A stretch of DNA of 37,604 bases from Clostridiales bacterium (lineage in GTDB: Bacteria > Bacillota > Clostridia > Lachnospirales > WQUN01). The notes under the pieces are model-generated. The model was given only the letters and a program-made list of their open reading frames with translations. It did not search any database and was not told the DNA's origin. The stretch spans positions 1 through 37,604 of the forward strand of contig JAITDJ010000161.1 in NCBI GenBank assembly GCA_031282635.1, written 5' to 3'. Shown piece by piece: positions 17,935-27,103 of the stretch. Made by a program: the position numbers and the translations under genes. Position 1 is the stretch's first letter. The number at the start of each line of letters is the position of its first letter.

Positions 17935-18896
17935 TTATGCTAACTTCTCTTGCTCAACGCGGGACATCAGTCTCAAAGCACCGCGCTTGCTCTGTTCGGC
18001 GAGTATAAGATTTTCGCGTACGGACAGTTCGGCCACAATTCCCTCATCTTTATGATTCTCGGGGCAGAAACCCATTCCGGATTTCATTGAGTCCAGCGGC
18101 GTACGCCCGATATGCCTGCCTTTAACGGTGAGCTCCCCTGAATCCGGATGGTCGGCACCGTAAACCGCGCGGGCCAGTTCTGTACGCCCGCTGCCCAAAA
18201 GCCCCGCCAAGCCGATGACCTCCCCGGGATAGATATCCAGATCAAACGGATGAACGCCGCCGCGCACGCCGAGGCCGGAAACGGAAACGAGCGGCTCGGC
18301 GGCCCTATCCGCGGCTGCCGCTCCATCCCGATAAGGCTGAAAAGGCTCAAAACTTCGTGTTCATCCAGGCTCGAGGTCGGTTCGTCAAGGATAAGCGCGC
18401 TGGCTGAAATATCTACCGCGCGCGCGATGGCGACCATCTGCTGAACCGCAGCCGAATAGACCTCAAACGGTTTCTCCACGTCAATACTGATGCCAAGCTT
18501 TCGCATGACGGCGCGGGCGCGTCGGTTCATTTCATTCCATCTGACAAACCCGGCTCTTCCGGGCTGCCTGCCGACAAAAAGGTTCTCCGCCACAGTCAAA
18601 TTCGTGCAGAGATTAACTTCCTGATACACCGTCGATATACCGCGTGACTGAGCCTCCTGAGGGGAATTGTTAATGACCGGCGTTTCGGAATCGCCCAGGC
18701 GGATCTCACCGGACTCGAAGCTTTCGGCGCCTGTAAGCACCTTAATGAGTGCGGACTTGCCCGCGCCGTTTTCACCCATCAGAGCGTGTATCTCTCCCGG
18801 GCGCAGTGTGAACTCAACGTTGTCAAGCGCGCGTACGCCGGGGAAATTTTTGTTTATGCCACGCATTCGCAGCAGCGTTTTTGGCATTATGTACAC
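17935..18896 (-). pseudogene. Sugar ABC transporter ATP-binding protein (RbsA/MglA-like), internally deleted, frameshifted and C-terminally truncated
   Basis: Frame 1 (18084..18896) runs Walker A GENGAGKSALIK to LILDEPTSSLDEHEVLSLFSLI. Frame 2 (17935..18267) resumes at VRGGVHPFDLDIYPGEVIGLAGLLGSGRTELARAVYG. The segment between is missing, and the end stops at REQEKLA-like SRVEQEKLA before the second-domain signature. Confidence 0.85.
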
Positions 18897-18947
18897 CCTC
18901 TTTCAAAAAAAGATCAGGTGTGCGGGACAATTCACTTCCCGGCACAC
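18897..18947 (-). terminator. Hairpin with T tract on the minus strand between SBP remnant and ATPase pseudogene
   Basis: Minus strand GGTGTGCCGGGA ... TCCCGCACACC followed by TGATCTTTTTTT. Confidence 0.55.
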
Positions 18948-18980
18948 CCGTTGTATTTTTATACCGTATACGTCAGTTCA

Positions 18981-19065
18981 TCAAGATCCGAACGCGTCCG
19001 GAAGATGCGCCTCGGCGTTTTTTATGTCATAGACGCTTTCAACCGAATATGTGATTTTGGTTTCG
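18981..19065 (-). pseudogene. C-terminal remnant of a sugar ABC substrate-binding protein
   Basis: Minus-strand frame ...VHTRETKITYSVESVYDIKNAEAHLPDAFGS-stop resembles the C-terminus of YtfQ-like binding proteins; correct position and strand upstream of the ATPase. Confidence 0.45.
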
Positions 19066-19210
19066 CGAGTATGGACACTTCGTCCCCGGCGGATGTGAGA
19101 TGGCTTTAGACCTGCCCGGCCAGCCTCTGAGCGTCACGCCCGGCCTTACTTGCGTTCGCTGTTTTATTATGTTATCCTGTTTAACGATATAATAAATGCT
19201 GGAGGTAAAA

Positions 19211-20212
19211 ATGGAATCGGAGAAAAAGATTATTTTCAGCGGCATGCAGCCTACCGGAATGCCGCATTTGGGTAATTATCTCGGGGCGCTGAAGAATTGG
19301 GTCGCACTGCAGGATGATTACCGCTGCGTGTATTGCATCGTGGATATGCATTCCTTAACAGTACGCCAGGATCCCCTCGTTCTGCGCAAGCGTTCCCGTG
19401 AATTGCTGCAACTGTATATCGCAATGGGTCTTGACCCTGAAAAGGTGATTATATATTTTCAGTCGCACGTATCAGGTCACGCGGAACTGGCCTGGATACT
19501 CAACTGTTTCACATACATGGGCGAACTCGGCCGGATGACCCAGTTCAAAGAAAAATCGCAGAAAAACGCTGACAATATAAACGCCGGCCTTTTCACCTAC
19601 CCGGTTTTAATGGCGGCCGATATTTTGTTATATAACGCCGATCTGGTACCGATCGGCGAGGATCAGCGGCAGCATATGGAACTCTGCCGGGATATTGCCA
19701 TACGGTTCAATAATATATACGGCGATGTATTTACCATACCCGAACCCTATTTTCCTAAAATAGGCGCTCGCATAATGGGGCTTGCGGAACCGGAAAAGAA
19801 GATGTCTAAATCAGATGGCGCCAATGAAAACAATATTGTCTATCTGCTGGACAGACCGGAGTCTATAATTAAAAAATTCAAAAGCGCCGTTACGGATTCC
19901 GGCCATGAAGTAAAATACTCTCCCGATAAACCGGGTGTCTCTAACCTGCTTACAATTTATTCGGCGGCTGCGGGCGTGGATATAAAGCAGGCGGAAAGCG
20001 CATTCGAAGGGAAAGGCTACGGCGTTTTTAAGCAGGCTGTGGGTGAAGCGGTTATTGAGTTTATAAAACCGATTCAGAGCCGTTTTGATGATCTGAATAG
20101 GGATAAAGCGTATGTGGACGCGATCATCCGGGCAAATGATGAAAGGGCGAACGCCATGGCGGGCCGCATGCTGCGCAGAGTTCAGAAAAAAGTCGGGTAT
20201 CCGGCTGTTTAG
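19211..20212 (+). CDS. trpS: Tryptophanyl-tRNA synthetase
   Basis: FSGMQPTGMPHLGNYLGALKNW, KMSKS; RBS GGAGGT before ATG 19211. Confidence 0.97.
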   Translation: MESEKKIIFSGMQPTGMPHLGNYLGALKNWVALQDDYRCVYCIVDMHSLTVRQDPLVLRKRSRELLQLYIAMGLDPEKVIIYFQSHVSGHAELAWILNCFTYMGELGRMTQFKEKSQKNADNINAGLFTYPVLMAADILLYNADLVPIGEDQRQHMELCRDIAIRFNNIYGDVFTIPEPYFPKIGARIMGLAEPEKKMSKSDGANENNIVYLLDRPESIIKKFKSAVTDSGHEVKYSPDKPGVSNLLTIYSAAAGVDIKQAESAFEGKGYGVFKQAVGEAVIEFIKPIQSRFDDLNRDKAYVDAIIRANDERANAMAGRMLRRVQKKVGYPAV

Positions 20213-20287
20213 ATACAATGGCCGCGCCGGATTGATAATTCAGAATCGGGAATGATCTTCTGATACGTAACATGATACGCGGCAAAA

Positions 20288-20839
20288 TTGATGAGAATGA
20301 AAAATAAAAGTAAGTATGGGGGGATTTTTACGCAAACCGGGAACCTTACCAAGCGTATAGCCATTTCGGGGGTCATTGCGGCCCTATATGTCGTTTTGAC
20401 ATTGGGATTGGCTCCTATAAGCTTTGAAGCCGTACAGTTTCGCATATCTGAGATTTTGAACCTTATGGCGTTTATCGATCCGCTTTACGGCGCCGGGGTT
20501 ATTTTAGGCTGTTTTATTGCCAATTCATTTTCGCCGTTCGGGCTGCCCGATATTATTTTCGGCACTCTGGCGACCGCTGTCGCGATTTTCGCGATAACGC
20601 GCACAAAGAGCCTGTTTATCGCCTCACTGTGGCCAATGTTTGCGAATGTGATCGTCGCTATAGAACTGACTTACATATTACACACGCCTATCTGGTATAA
20701 TATAATTACTGTTTGGATCGGCGAATTCGTTGTGGTTACCTGCGTCGGTTATCCACTGTTCAGAATTATAATGCGGGACAGGCGGATTATGAAAGCGCTG
20801 AGGTTACATGCGGATTCACGAAATAATACGATCAGATAA
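20288..20839 (+). CDS. queT: QueT family transporter (preQ-type substrate ECF S component)
   Basis: RIAISGVIAALYVVLTLGLAPISFEAVQFRISEILNLMAFIDPLYGAGVILGCFIAN. Confidence 0.85.
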   Translation: MMRMKNKSKYGGIFTQTGNLTKRIAISGVIAALYVVLTLGLAPISFEAVQFRISEILNLMAFIDPLYGAGVILGCFIANSFSPFGLPDIIFGTLATAVAIFAITRTKSLFIASLWPMFANVIVAIELTYILHTPIWYNIITVWIGEFVVVTCVGYPLFRIIMRDRRIMKALRLHADSRNNTIR

Positions 20840-20853
20840 CTAGAGGTGGTAAT

Positions 20854-21252
20854 ATGGATGTGGTAAATTGCCCGCACTGCGGTAAAGTTTTCAGACAGAT
20901 AAAAAGCCCTTTCTGCCCCGCCTGCGAGAAAAAGGAAGAATTGATATTTCAATCCATAAAGGAATATATAGAAAAGAATCCAGATTCTACAATCGGCGAC
21001 TTATCGGAAGGCACAGGCGTAAGCTCGAAAAAAATTCTGCGCTATATCCGCGAGGGACGTCTGGATGTATCTGAAGGCATGCGCGGCGATGTGCGATGCG
21101 AAGTATGCGGCCGGCCTATTTCACGTGGTCGTTATTGCGACGCGTGTATGATTAAAATGAACCAGAAGATAACCGATATGTTTTCAAAAAATTTTGATGC
21201 GCCAGGAAAAGACGCTATAATGCACACTTCCCTAAATAGCAAAAGCCGGTAA
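20854..21252 (+). CDS. YvyF/TIGR03826-type flagellar operon protein with two zinc knuckles
   Basis: CPHCGKVFRQIKSPFCPAC, DLSEGTGVSSKKILRYIREGRLDV, CEVCGRPISRGRYCDAC. Confidence 0.8.
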   Translation: MDVVNCPHCGKVFRQIKSPFCPACEKKEELIFQSIKEYIEKNPDSTIGDLSEGTGVSSKKILRYIREGRLDVSEGMRGDVRCEVCGRPISRGRYCDACMIKMNQKITDMFSKNFDAPGKDAIMHTSLNSKSR

Positions 21253-21297
21253 CACCGGTTATTCAGCCTGTCTGAATTTTCTGGTGTTATTTCTTTA
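21250..21297 (+). terminator. Intrinsic terminator
   Basis: TAACACCGG / CTGGTGTTA with inner ATTCAG/CTGAAT, followed by TTTCTTT. Confidence 0.6.
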
Positions 21298-21350
21298 ACT
21301 TGCCGCATATATCTAGTCCCAAAGGGAGTATCGCTATAGGGGTTGGGTAT

Positions 21351-22343
21351 ATGGAAGAGCATAAAAACCTGAAAATCATCGGCGCCATTGCCGTGATTGT
21401 TATTTGCGCCATTGCCGGCGGCTTGCATTACATGACGCGCATTCTCCGCGTCAGTGAAACGGACATAAACATGTACGCCAGTAAAACAGGCGTAAACCCG
21501 CGGCGCAAACACATGATTTTGCAGTCGATTTTGCTGAACACGGGGCAATGGCGTGATTGGGGAAGTATGGATCAAGCAAATGTAAGCGTTATCTTAAGCC
21601 GTATTAAGGGCAGGCAAAAAGACGCGATTATAGTCGCGCGCGGCGGAAACGGCAAGAACGTGGTCGCCCTTTACGAAAAATATAACGGCAGCTATCTGTA
21701 TACAGCTATGGTAGATACCTTCGATGATCTGAGGGATCTGCAGATCATGCCGCTGCGTGAACAGGGCGGGAGTTTGATTGTCGTAAGGGATCACAGTTCC
21801 AACACATTGGAGGATATAATGCATGTTCGAGCGTATGCCTGGGATGAAGGGAAATTTCAGAATGTACTCAATATAACTGAAAATTATAAGGCGTTTTACA
21901 ATGAGCTGTGGGATGGAAACAAGCCGGCCAGCAGTGCTAACTGGATACGGGTATATGAACGTTCAGATATTATATGGGAAAACTCCGACGCCCCGGTGGT
22001 GCATGTGATGCTGCACCAGAACTATGGCTTAAGCGGCAGCGTGAACCAACGGGAACGCCCGGATGAGACAGACTTCGATATTGTACGCAACAGGGATATA
22101 TTGGAGGATTATATATGGTCGGGAAAATGGATGCATTTTATACTGTTTGAAGGTACGGATAGGGAGAACGGCGAGCCCGTGGCCGTGATAGATGATCTTT
22201 CGGGCAGTCCATTCGGGCTGATCGGGCAGTTTGATAAAGCCAGCGGCAAATACCGTGTAAAATATCTTGACGGCGCTATCGAAACAGTGGAAAAAGAACG
22301 GATAAAACCAGGCATTGAGATTAAGAAAACGCGGCGGATGTAA
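21351..22343 (+). CDS. Membrane-anchored protein of unknown function
   Basis: MEEHKNLKIIGAIAVIVICAIAGGLHY N-terminal anchor; long ectodomain; no family recognised. Confidence 0.65.
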   Translation: MEEHKNLKIIGAIAVIVICAIAGGLHYMTRILRVSETDINMYASKTGVNPRRKHMILQSILLNTGQWRDWGSMDQANVSVILSRIKGRQKDAIIVARGGNGKNVVALYEKYNGSYLYTAMVDTFDDLRDLQIMPLREQGGSLIVVRDHSSNTLEDIMHVRAYAWDEGKFQNVLNITENYKAFYNELWDGNKPASSANWIRVYERSDIIWENSDAPVVHVMLHQNYGLSGSVNQRERPDETDFDIVRNRDILEDYIWSGKWMHFILFEGTDRENGEPVAVIDDLSGSPFGLIGQFDKASGKYRVKYLDGAIETVEKERIKPGIEIKKTRRM

Positions 22344-22489
22344 ATTCTGCAGTTTTTCTATACCTGGTATAATAATCTCATCCGCGTGGCGGCGGTCGGC
22401 GCTTTCCGTTTCCGCGCCAAAGGCGTCATGTTACTTCCATGCCCGGCGGCTGCCGGGCACGCTTTCACGCTAATTTCTACCGAGAAATA

Positions 22490-22718
22490 CGGCTAAAAAA
22501 CGCTCTGGCGCCCGGCATGGCCGAGGACTACATAAACTCCTATGTGCAATAAAAGCCGCCATCCCGTCACGCTCTCCGGCGGACAAAAACAGCGGCTTAG
22601 TGTCGCCTGCGGGTTATTTTCGGACAGGGAGACACTGATTTTTGACGAGCCGACAAGCGGGCTTGACGGCGATAATCTTCATATAATTTCAAATGATCTA
22701 TTCAAACGCCTGTTCTAA
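22490..22718 (+). pseudogene. Fragment of an ABC/ECF-type ATPase (helical-domain tail, signature, Walker B, D-loop)
   Basis: 22542..22718 reads HPVTLSGGQKQRLSVACGLFSDRETLIFDEPTSGLDGDNL then stops; just upstream another frame reads LKNALAPGMAEDYINSYV, helical-domain-like. No Walker A. Confidence 0.75.
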
Positions 22719-23978
22719 ATCCCATATAATATCCGCTATATGCTCTATGCCGACAGACAATCTGATGGTATTCGGCTTAATGCCGGCTTCCAGCAGTTCC
22801 TGTTCATTCATCTGCGAATGCGTGGTGCTGGCCGGGTGGATAACCAAGCTCTTTACGTCCGCTACGTTGGCCAGCAGCGAGAATATCTTCAGCCTGTCGA
22901 TATACGCGCGGGCTTCTTCCGCACCGCCTTTAATCTCAAATGAAAAAATTGAGGCGCCTCCGTTGGGGAAATATTTGTCATACAGGGTTTTGTAACCGCT
23001 TTCAGGCATGGAGGGATGGTTTACACGATCTACCTGCGGATGGTTGGACAAAAAATCCAACACTTTTTTAGTATTCTCCACATGCCGCTCAATACGCAAC
23101 GAAAGCGTTTCCAAGCCTTGCAGGAACAGGAACGCGTTAAACGGACTTAAAGCGGCGCCCGTATCGCGCAGCATAATGACACGCGCCGCCGTAATATAGG
23201 CTGCGGCGCCGGCGGCGTCGGTCAGCTTCACACCGTGATAGCTGGGGTTAGGCTGGGACAGGCTGGGGAATTTGTCATTTGCGGCCCAGTCAAAATGACC
23301 GCCATCGACAATTACTCCGCCGATGGACGTTCCATGGCCGCCTATAAATTTGGTCGCGGAATGTACTACGATATCCGCGCCCAATTCCAGCGGACGCAGT
23401 AATACGGGGGTTGCGAATGTGTTGTCCACAATTAGTGGAATGCCATACGCATGTACGGCTTCGGCCAGCTTTTCTATATCAATGATACTGGAGTTCGGAT
23501 TGCCTAGGCTTTCGATATACACGGCCTTTGTGTTGGGTTTAACGGCTTTTATATATCCCTCAATATCATCAGAATTTACAAAAGTAGTTTCTATGCCGAA
23601 ATTCGCGAAGGTATGCGCGAATAGGTTATATGTGCCGCCGTACAGCGTTTGCGCGGAGATTATATGATCGCCTGAATGAGCGATGGTTTGAATAGCGTAA
23701 GCGGTGGCGGCGGCGCCTGACGCCAAGGCCAGCGCGCCGACGCCGCCCTCCAGCGCGGCGATGCGCTGTTCAAAAATCGCGTTGGTAGGATTCATTATGC
23801 GCGTGTAGATGTTGCCCGCTTCCGTCAGCGCGAACCGGGCGGCGGCGCTGGCTGTGTTCGGGAATACATAGGAAGTGGTGGCGTAGATGGGCACAGCGCG
23901 CGCGTCTGTCGCCGGATCCGGTGATTCTTGGCCGGCGTGAAGCTGCAGTGTTTCAAAGCGATACCTTCGGTCGCTCAT
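22698..23978 (-). CDS. metY: O-acetylhomoserine aminocarboxypropyltransferase / sulfhydrylase
   Basis: ETLQLHAGQESPDPATDARAVPIYATTSYVF; SATKFIGGHGTSIGGVIVDGG (PLP lysine); VADVKSLVIHPASTTHSQ. Confidence 0.95.
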   Translation of the reverse strand: MSDRRYRFETLQLHAGQESPDPATDARAVPIYATTSYVFPNTASAAARFALTEAGNIYTRIMNPTNAIFEQRIAALEGGVGALALASGAAATAYAIQTIAHSGDHIISAQTLYGGTYNLFAHTFANFGIETTFVNSDDIEGYIKAVKPNTKAVYIESLGNPNSSIIDIEKLAEAVHAYGIPLIVDNTFATPVLLRPLELGADIVVHSATKFIGGHGTSIGGVIVDGGHFDWAANDKFPSLSQPNPSYHGVKLTDAAGAAAYITAARVIMLRDTGAALSPFNAFLFLQGLETLSLRIERHVENTKKVLDFLSNHPQVDRVNHPSMPESGYKTLYDKYFPNGGASIFSFEIKGGAEEARAYIDRLKIFSLLANVADVKSLVIHPASTTHSQMNEQELLEAGIKPNTIRLSVGIEHIADIIWDLEQAFE

Positions 23979-24024
23979 GTTCTACCTCCTTTACTTATAT
24001 GTTTTATATTATTACGACTATTGA

Positions 24025-24060
24025 ATTATAAGTATTCTATCGGCGTTTGTCAAGACGCCG
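24025..24060 (-). promoter_or_regulatory. Consensus sigma70 promoter of metY with inverted repeat around the -35 box
   Basis: Minus strand TTGACA (24053-24048), 17 nt, TATAAT (24030-24025); CGGCGT (24041-24046) / ACGCCG (24055-24060) flank the -35. Confidence 0.8.
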
Positions 24061-24176
24061 TCACATTTTATAAAATAAAAAAACAGCTATAAAATAAAAA
24101 AGAGAAGGAGAAACATGTGCTGTTACTCCTTCCCTCTTCGTTATTAAATGTAAAGCCGTTATTAAATTTAAAGCGT

Positions 24177-25016
24177 CTATTTGATTACAATATTACCATC
24201 CGTATCAACGGAATACTCCGCGCCCAATACCTTCACAAAGAAGGAGACAGGCACGTAAACAGTTCCATTCTGATTTGTCGGAGGTTCCTCCAAAGGGGCA
24301 ATCTGACTGTCCACAAGATACTCATTCTTGCCGACCGTAACAGAAAAGCGCGCGTCATCTTTGGTGAGAATTACGGAATTTGTGGCGCCTTCCCATGAAA
24401 CGGTATAGCCTAAATTTTCGGCGTGCGTTCTGATGGGAACTAAAACCGGTTCTTCAACCGTTGACTCACCGGCCTGCGCGGATTCCTCCGGAACGGCTGT
24501 TTCCACTGCTTTTTCAGCCTCGGCTGTTTCTTCCGCAGGTTTAATACCGGTGTTATAAGCTTCCTTGGTTATTTCTTCTTTAAGCTCTTTATCAATATAG
24601 TATGTTTTTACTTCATCAAAATTTTCCATTTTGAGAGCGGTGAGTTCATATTTATATGTAACTTCAATCTTGGCGAATTGGCCGCTATTAACCACTGTAT
24701 AGTTGATTTTCAAAACATTTACGGTATCCGTGAAGGTTCTGTCCGTGGCAAGGGCGTAAGCGTCTTCCACATCCTTAAAGATCTTCGCGTTTAAATCGTC
24801 ATAGCCGGAAACGACTGGATATTTGCCGATTTCCGCGTAACGAAGATTGTAAAAACTTTTCTCAGTAACAGTTAAATTTTCATATACCTTGGGCTCCGCA
24901 ACTTTCGCTTCCGCGGTTGTATCGGCGGCGACTTCTTTGGCAAAAACAATGCTAAAACTGCCTAACGATAAAGCGACGGCAATCAGTAACGCCGCCATTG
25001 TACGCACTTTCCTCAT
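24177..25016 (-). CDS. Secreted protein with DUF3298/DUF4163-like region and C-terminal copper amine oxidase N-domain (stalk)
   Basis: Signal peptide; VPIRTHAENLGYTVSWEGATNSVILTKDDARFSVTVGKNEYLVD ... GTVYVPVSFFVKVLGAEYSVD. Confidence 0.75.
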   Translation of the reverse strand: MRKVRTMAALLIAVALSLGSFSIVFAKEVAADTTAEAKVAEPKVYENLTVTEKSFYNLRYAEIGKYPVVSGYDDLNAKIFKDVEDAYALATDRTFTDTVNVLKINYTVVNSGQFAKIEVTYKYELTALKMENFDEVKTYYIDKELKEEITKEAYNTGIKPAEETAEAEKAVETAVPEESAQAGESTVEEPVLVPIRTHAENLGYTVSWEGATNSVILTKDDARFSVTVGKNEYLVDSQIAPLEEPPTNQNGTVYVPVSFFVKVLGAEYSVDTDGNIVIK

Positions 25017-25243
25017 AGCATACCCTCCTAAAATATAAATAATTAGTAATATCTCGGTAGTTTACGCCATAGGCGAACTGCCGCTAAACATACTTATATA
25101 ACAATTTTACATGGATTAGCTTGAATTTCAATGACAAATATATTACAAATATATTATCAAGCCATTTAAGCCGGATCCAGATTGTTATATAAGCTATTAT
25201 AAATCCCCAAAAGCATTTTGTACAGTAATTTGTAAAAAATAAG

Positions 25244-25425
25244 GAGAGCGAATTATTGGTAAGAGATCTGAAGCGGCCTTCGATCGTAAATGCGGGCTAT
25301 GTCCCCAAGCCCCGTGAAGGAATCGGAAAATGCCCGACTCCTTCACGGGGCGTACGCCCGCGCGCCTTTCTTACGCGCGGCGATAGCAGCTTAAGGGCGC
25401 TGTATATTTTTGCTGTTTTTTAACT
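25244..25425. other. Highly structured intergenic region, candidate ncRNA or palindromic element
   Basis: 13-bp perfect stem GCCCCGTGAAGGA (25309-25321) / TCCTTCACGGGGC (25339-25351) continued by TCGG/CCGA; outer GCGGGC/GCCCGC; competing CCGCGCG (25359-25365) / CGCGCGG (25374-25380); upstream GAAGCGGCCTTC hairpin. Confidence 0.45.
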
Positions 25426-25443
25426 TTTGACGCCCCTAATCCG

Positions 25444-26202
25444 CTATTCCTCCAGATTATTATAAGCGCTGGACAACAAAATGATATCAACCCGGCGGTT
25501 TTTACCGCGGCCCTCAAACGTTGCGTTATCCGCGACAGGCTTATACTCCCCGTATCCTACGGCGGACAATTTTTCAGGCGGTATCCCGGCCATATCTATG
25601 AGGAAGCGGACGACTGTTGTGGCTCTCGCCGCTGAGAGCTCCCAATTGGAAGCGAACTGGGCCGTGTTTATCGGGACATTGTCTGTATGTCCTTCAACCC
25701 GTATATAATTATCCTGGGTATTCAACGCCTGCCCGACGGCAACCAGTTCGGCCAGTGCTTCATTTTTGATCGCCGCCTTTCCGGGATCAAAGAGAATAGT
25801 ATCGTTCAGGCTTATGACCAGCCCTCTTCCATCTATATTCATAGATACCGACTTATTTAGACCATGCTCGGTAAAGTAGGTTTTCAACCGTCCCTCCAGG
25901 CCTTCCATATTTTCTAATTCGCCGCCTGCTTTGCCGCCGTCGTTATCCGGCGTCGATTTGGGATTTGACATGGCGCCGCCGCTATCCGGGCTTATTACGC
26001 CGGGGTTCACATCGTCTAAAACGCCCGTCCCCCCGGCCAGGGCCGCGTTAAGCGATTGTGACAGAGCTTCGTATTTACCCGCGTCCACCTTACTCATCGA
26101 ATATAACACGACAAAAAACACCATCAGAAGGGTAATAAAATCCGCGTAGGAAATCAGCCAGCGTTCGGCGTTCTCAGGCGGTTCCGGCTCTTCGCGGATC
26201 AC
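25444..26202 (-). CDS. motB: Flagellar motor stator protein MotB
   Basis: WLISYADFITLLMVFFVVLYSMSKVD plug/TM; OmpA-like VEGHTDNVPINTAQFASNWELSAARATTVVRFL. Confidence 0.95.
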   Translation of the reverse strand: MIREEPEPPENAERWLISYADFITLLMVFFVVLYSMSKVDAGKYEALSQSLNAALAGGTGVLDDVNPGVISPDSGGAMSNPKSTPDNDGGKAGGELENMEGLEGRLKTYFTEHGLNKSVSMNIDGRGLVISLNDTILFDPGKAAIKNEALAELVAVGQALNTQDNYIRVEGHTDNVPINTAQFASNWELSAARATTVVRFLIDMAGIPPEKLSAVGYGEYKPVADNATFEGRGKNRRVDIILLSSAYNNLEE

Positions 26203-26981
26203 GCGTTTTCACTGCTTTCCGTGGCTTCAAACCGGTTAAGCGCGTCCGGATCCAAAAACACTTTGAGTTTTTGGATCATAACTTGAGGGTTGTCACCTGA
26301 CGTTATTGAGAGCACAGCTTCCATTATCATCAATTTTTCTTTCATTTCAGCCGCGTCAAGGGCTTTCAGCTTTCCTCCGAAAGGCAGCCACAAAAGGTTG
26401 GCTGTGCCTATACCATACATGGTCGCCAGGAACGCCGTAGCGATTTGGTGGCCCAGTTCGCCGGCGTTTTCCAGATTGGACAGTACGTGCACCAGTCCCA
26501 TAACCGTACCCAATATACCCATAGTAGGCGCGTATCCGCCCGCTGATTCAAATATTTGTATCTGGGATTTATGCCGTTTGCTGATCTGTTCAATCTGCGT
26601 TTCCATAATGGATTTAATCAATTCAGGGTTTGTGCCGTCTACAGCCAATGATATACCCTTTTTGATAAATGGGTCAACGCCTTCAGCGTTTACGTCGCTC
26701 TCCAAGGCCAGCAAGCCTTCTTTTCTGGCCTTAATGGATAAATCGTTAAAGTATTTGATCAGATCAATAAAATTAGTTTTACGGCTTCCCATAGCAATCG
26801 CGATTAATTTTCCCGCATTCTTTAAAATGCCCAGAGGTATTGTAACGGCGGTCGCGCCTATCGTACCGCCGATAACGATCATAGCGGCGGTGGCGCTCCA
26901 TAGACCGCCGATATGCCCTCCGTCGAGAATAAACGCTACAATTAAAGCGGCGAAAGAGAATATTAAAAAGATAACTGTCAC
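26199..26981 (-). CDS. motA: Flagellar motor stator protein MotA
   Basis: GGTIGATAVTIPLG, ESAGGYAPTMGILGTVMGLVHVLSNLENAGELGHQIATAFLATMYGIGTANLLWLPFGGKLK; overlaps motB start. Confidence 0.95.
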   Translation of the reverse strand: MTVIFLIFSFAALIVAFILDGGHIGGLWSATAAMIVIGGTIGATAVTIPLGILKNAGKLIAIAMGSRKTNFIDLIKYFNDLSIKARKEGLLALESDVNAEGVDPFIKKGISLAVDGTNPELIKSIMETQIEQISKRHKSQIQIFESAGGYAPTMGILGTVMGLVHVLSNLENAGELGHQIATAFLATMYGIGTANLLWLPFGGKLKALDAAEMKEKLMIMEAVLSITSGDNPQVMIQKLKVFLDPDALNRFEATESSENA

Positions 26982-27103
26982 AGAGACGCCTCATTTCATT
27001 ATAGGAGTTATGCTAGTATATAAGGTACAACCTGACATATAGACTTATTTTGTCTTTTTCTATGAAATTTGATACACTATAAAAAAATCAAATGGGGCTG
27101 TCT

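Noticed and set aside
18985-19210. T-box leader upstream of trpS
   Set aside because: No AGGGTGGNACCGCG-like antiterminator motif seen; the space is partly occupied by the binding-protein remnant on the other strand.
20213-20287. preQ1 riboswitch upstream of the queT-like gene
   Set aside because: The 75-nt gap shows no convincing preQ1-I/II consensus; not supportable by eye.
22438-22462. GCCCGGC-GGCT-GCCGGGC hairpin as an intrinsic terminator
   Set aside because: No T-run follows on either strand; kept only as unexplained local structure near the ABC fragment.
26290-27042. 250-aa plus-strand ORF opposite motA
   Set aside because: Pure antisense of a clear MotA; Ser/Ile/Pro-rich nonsense translation.
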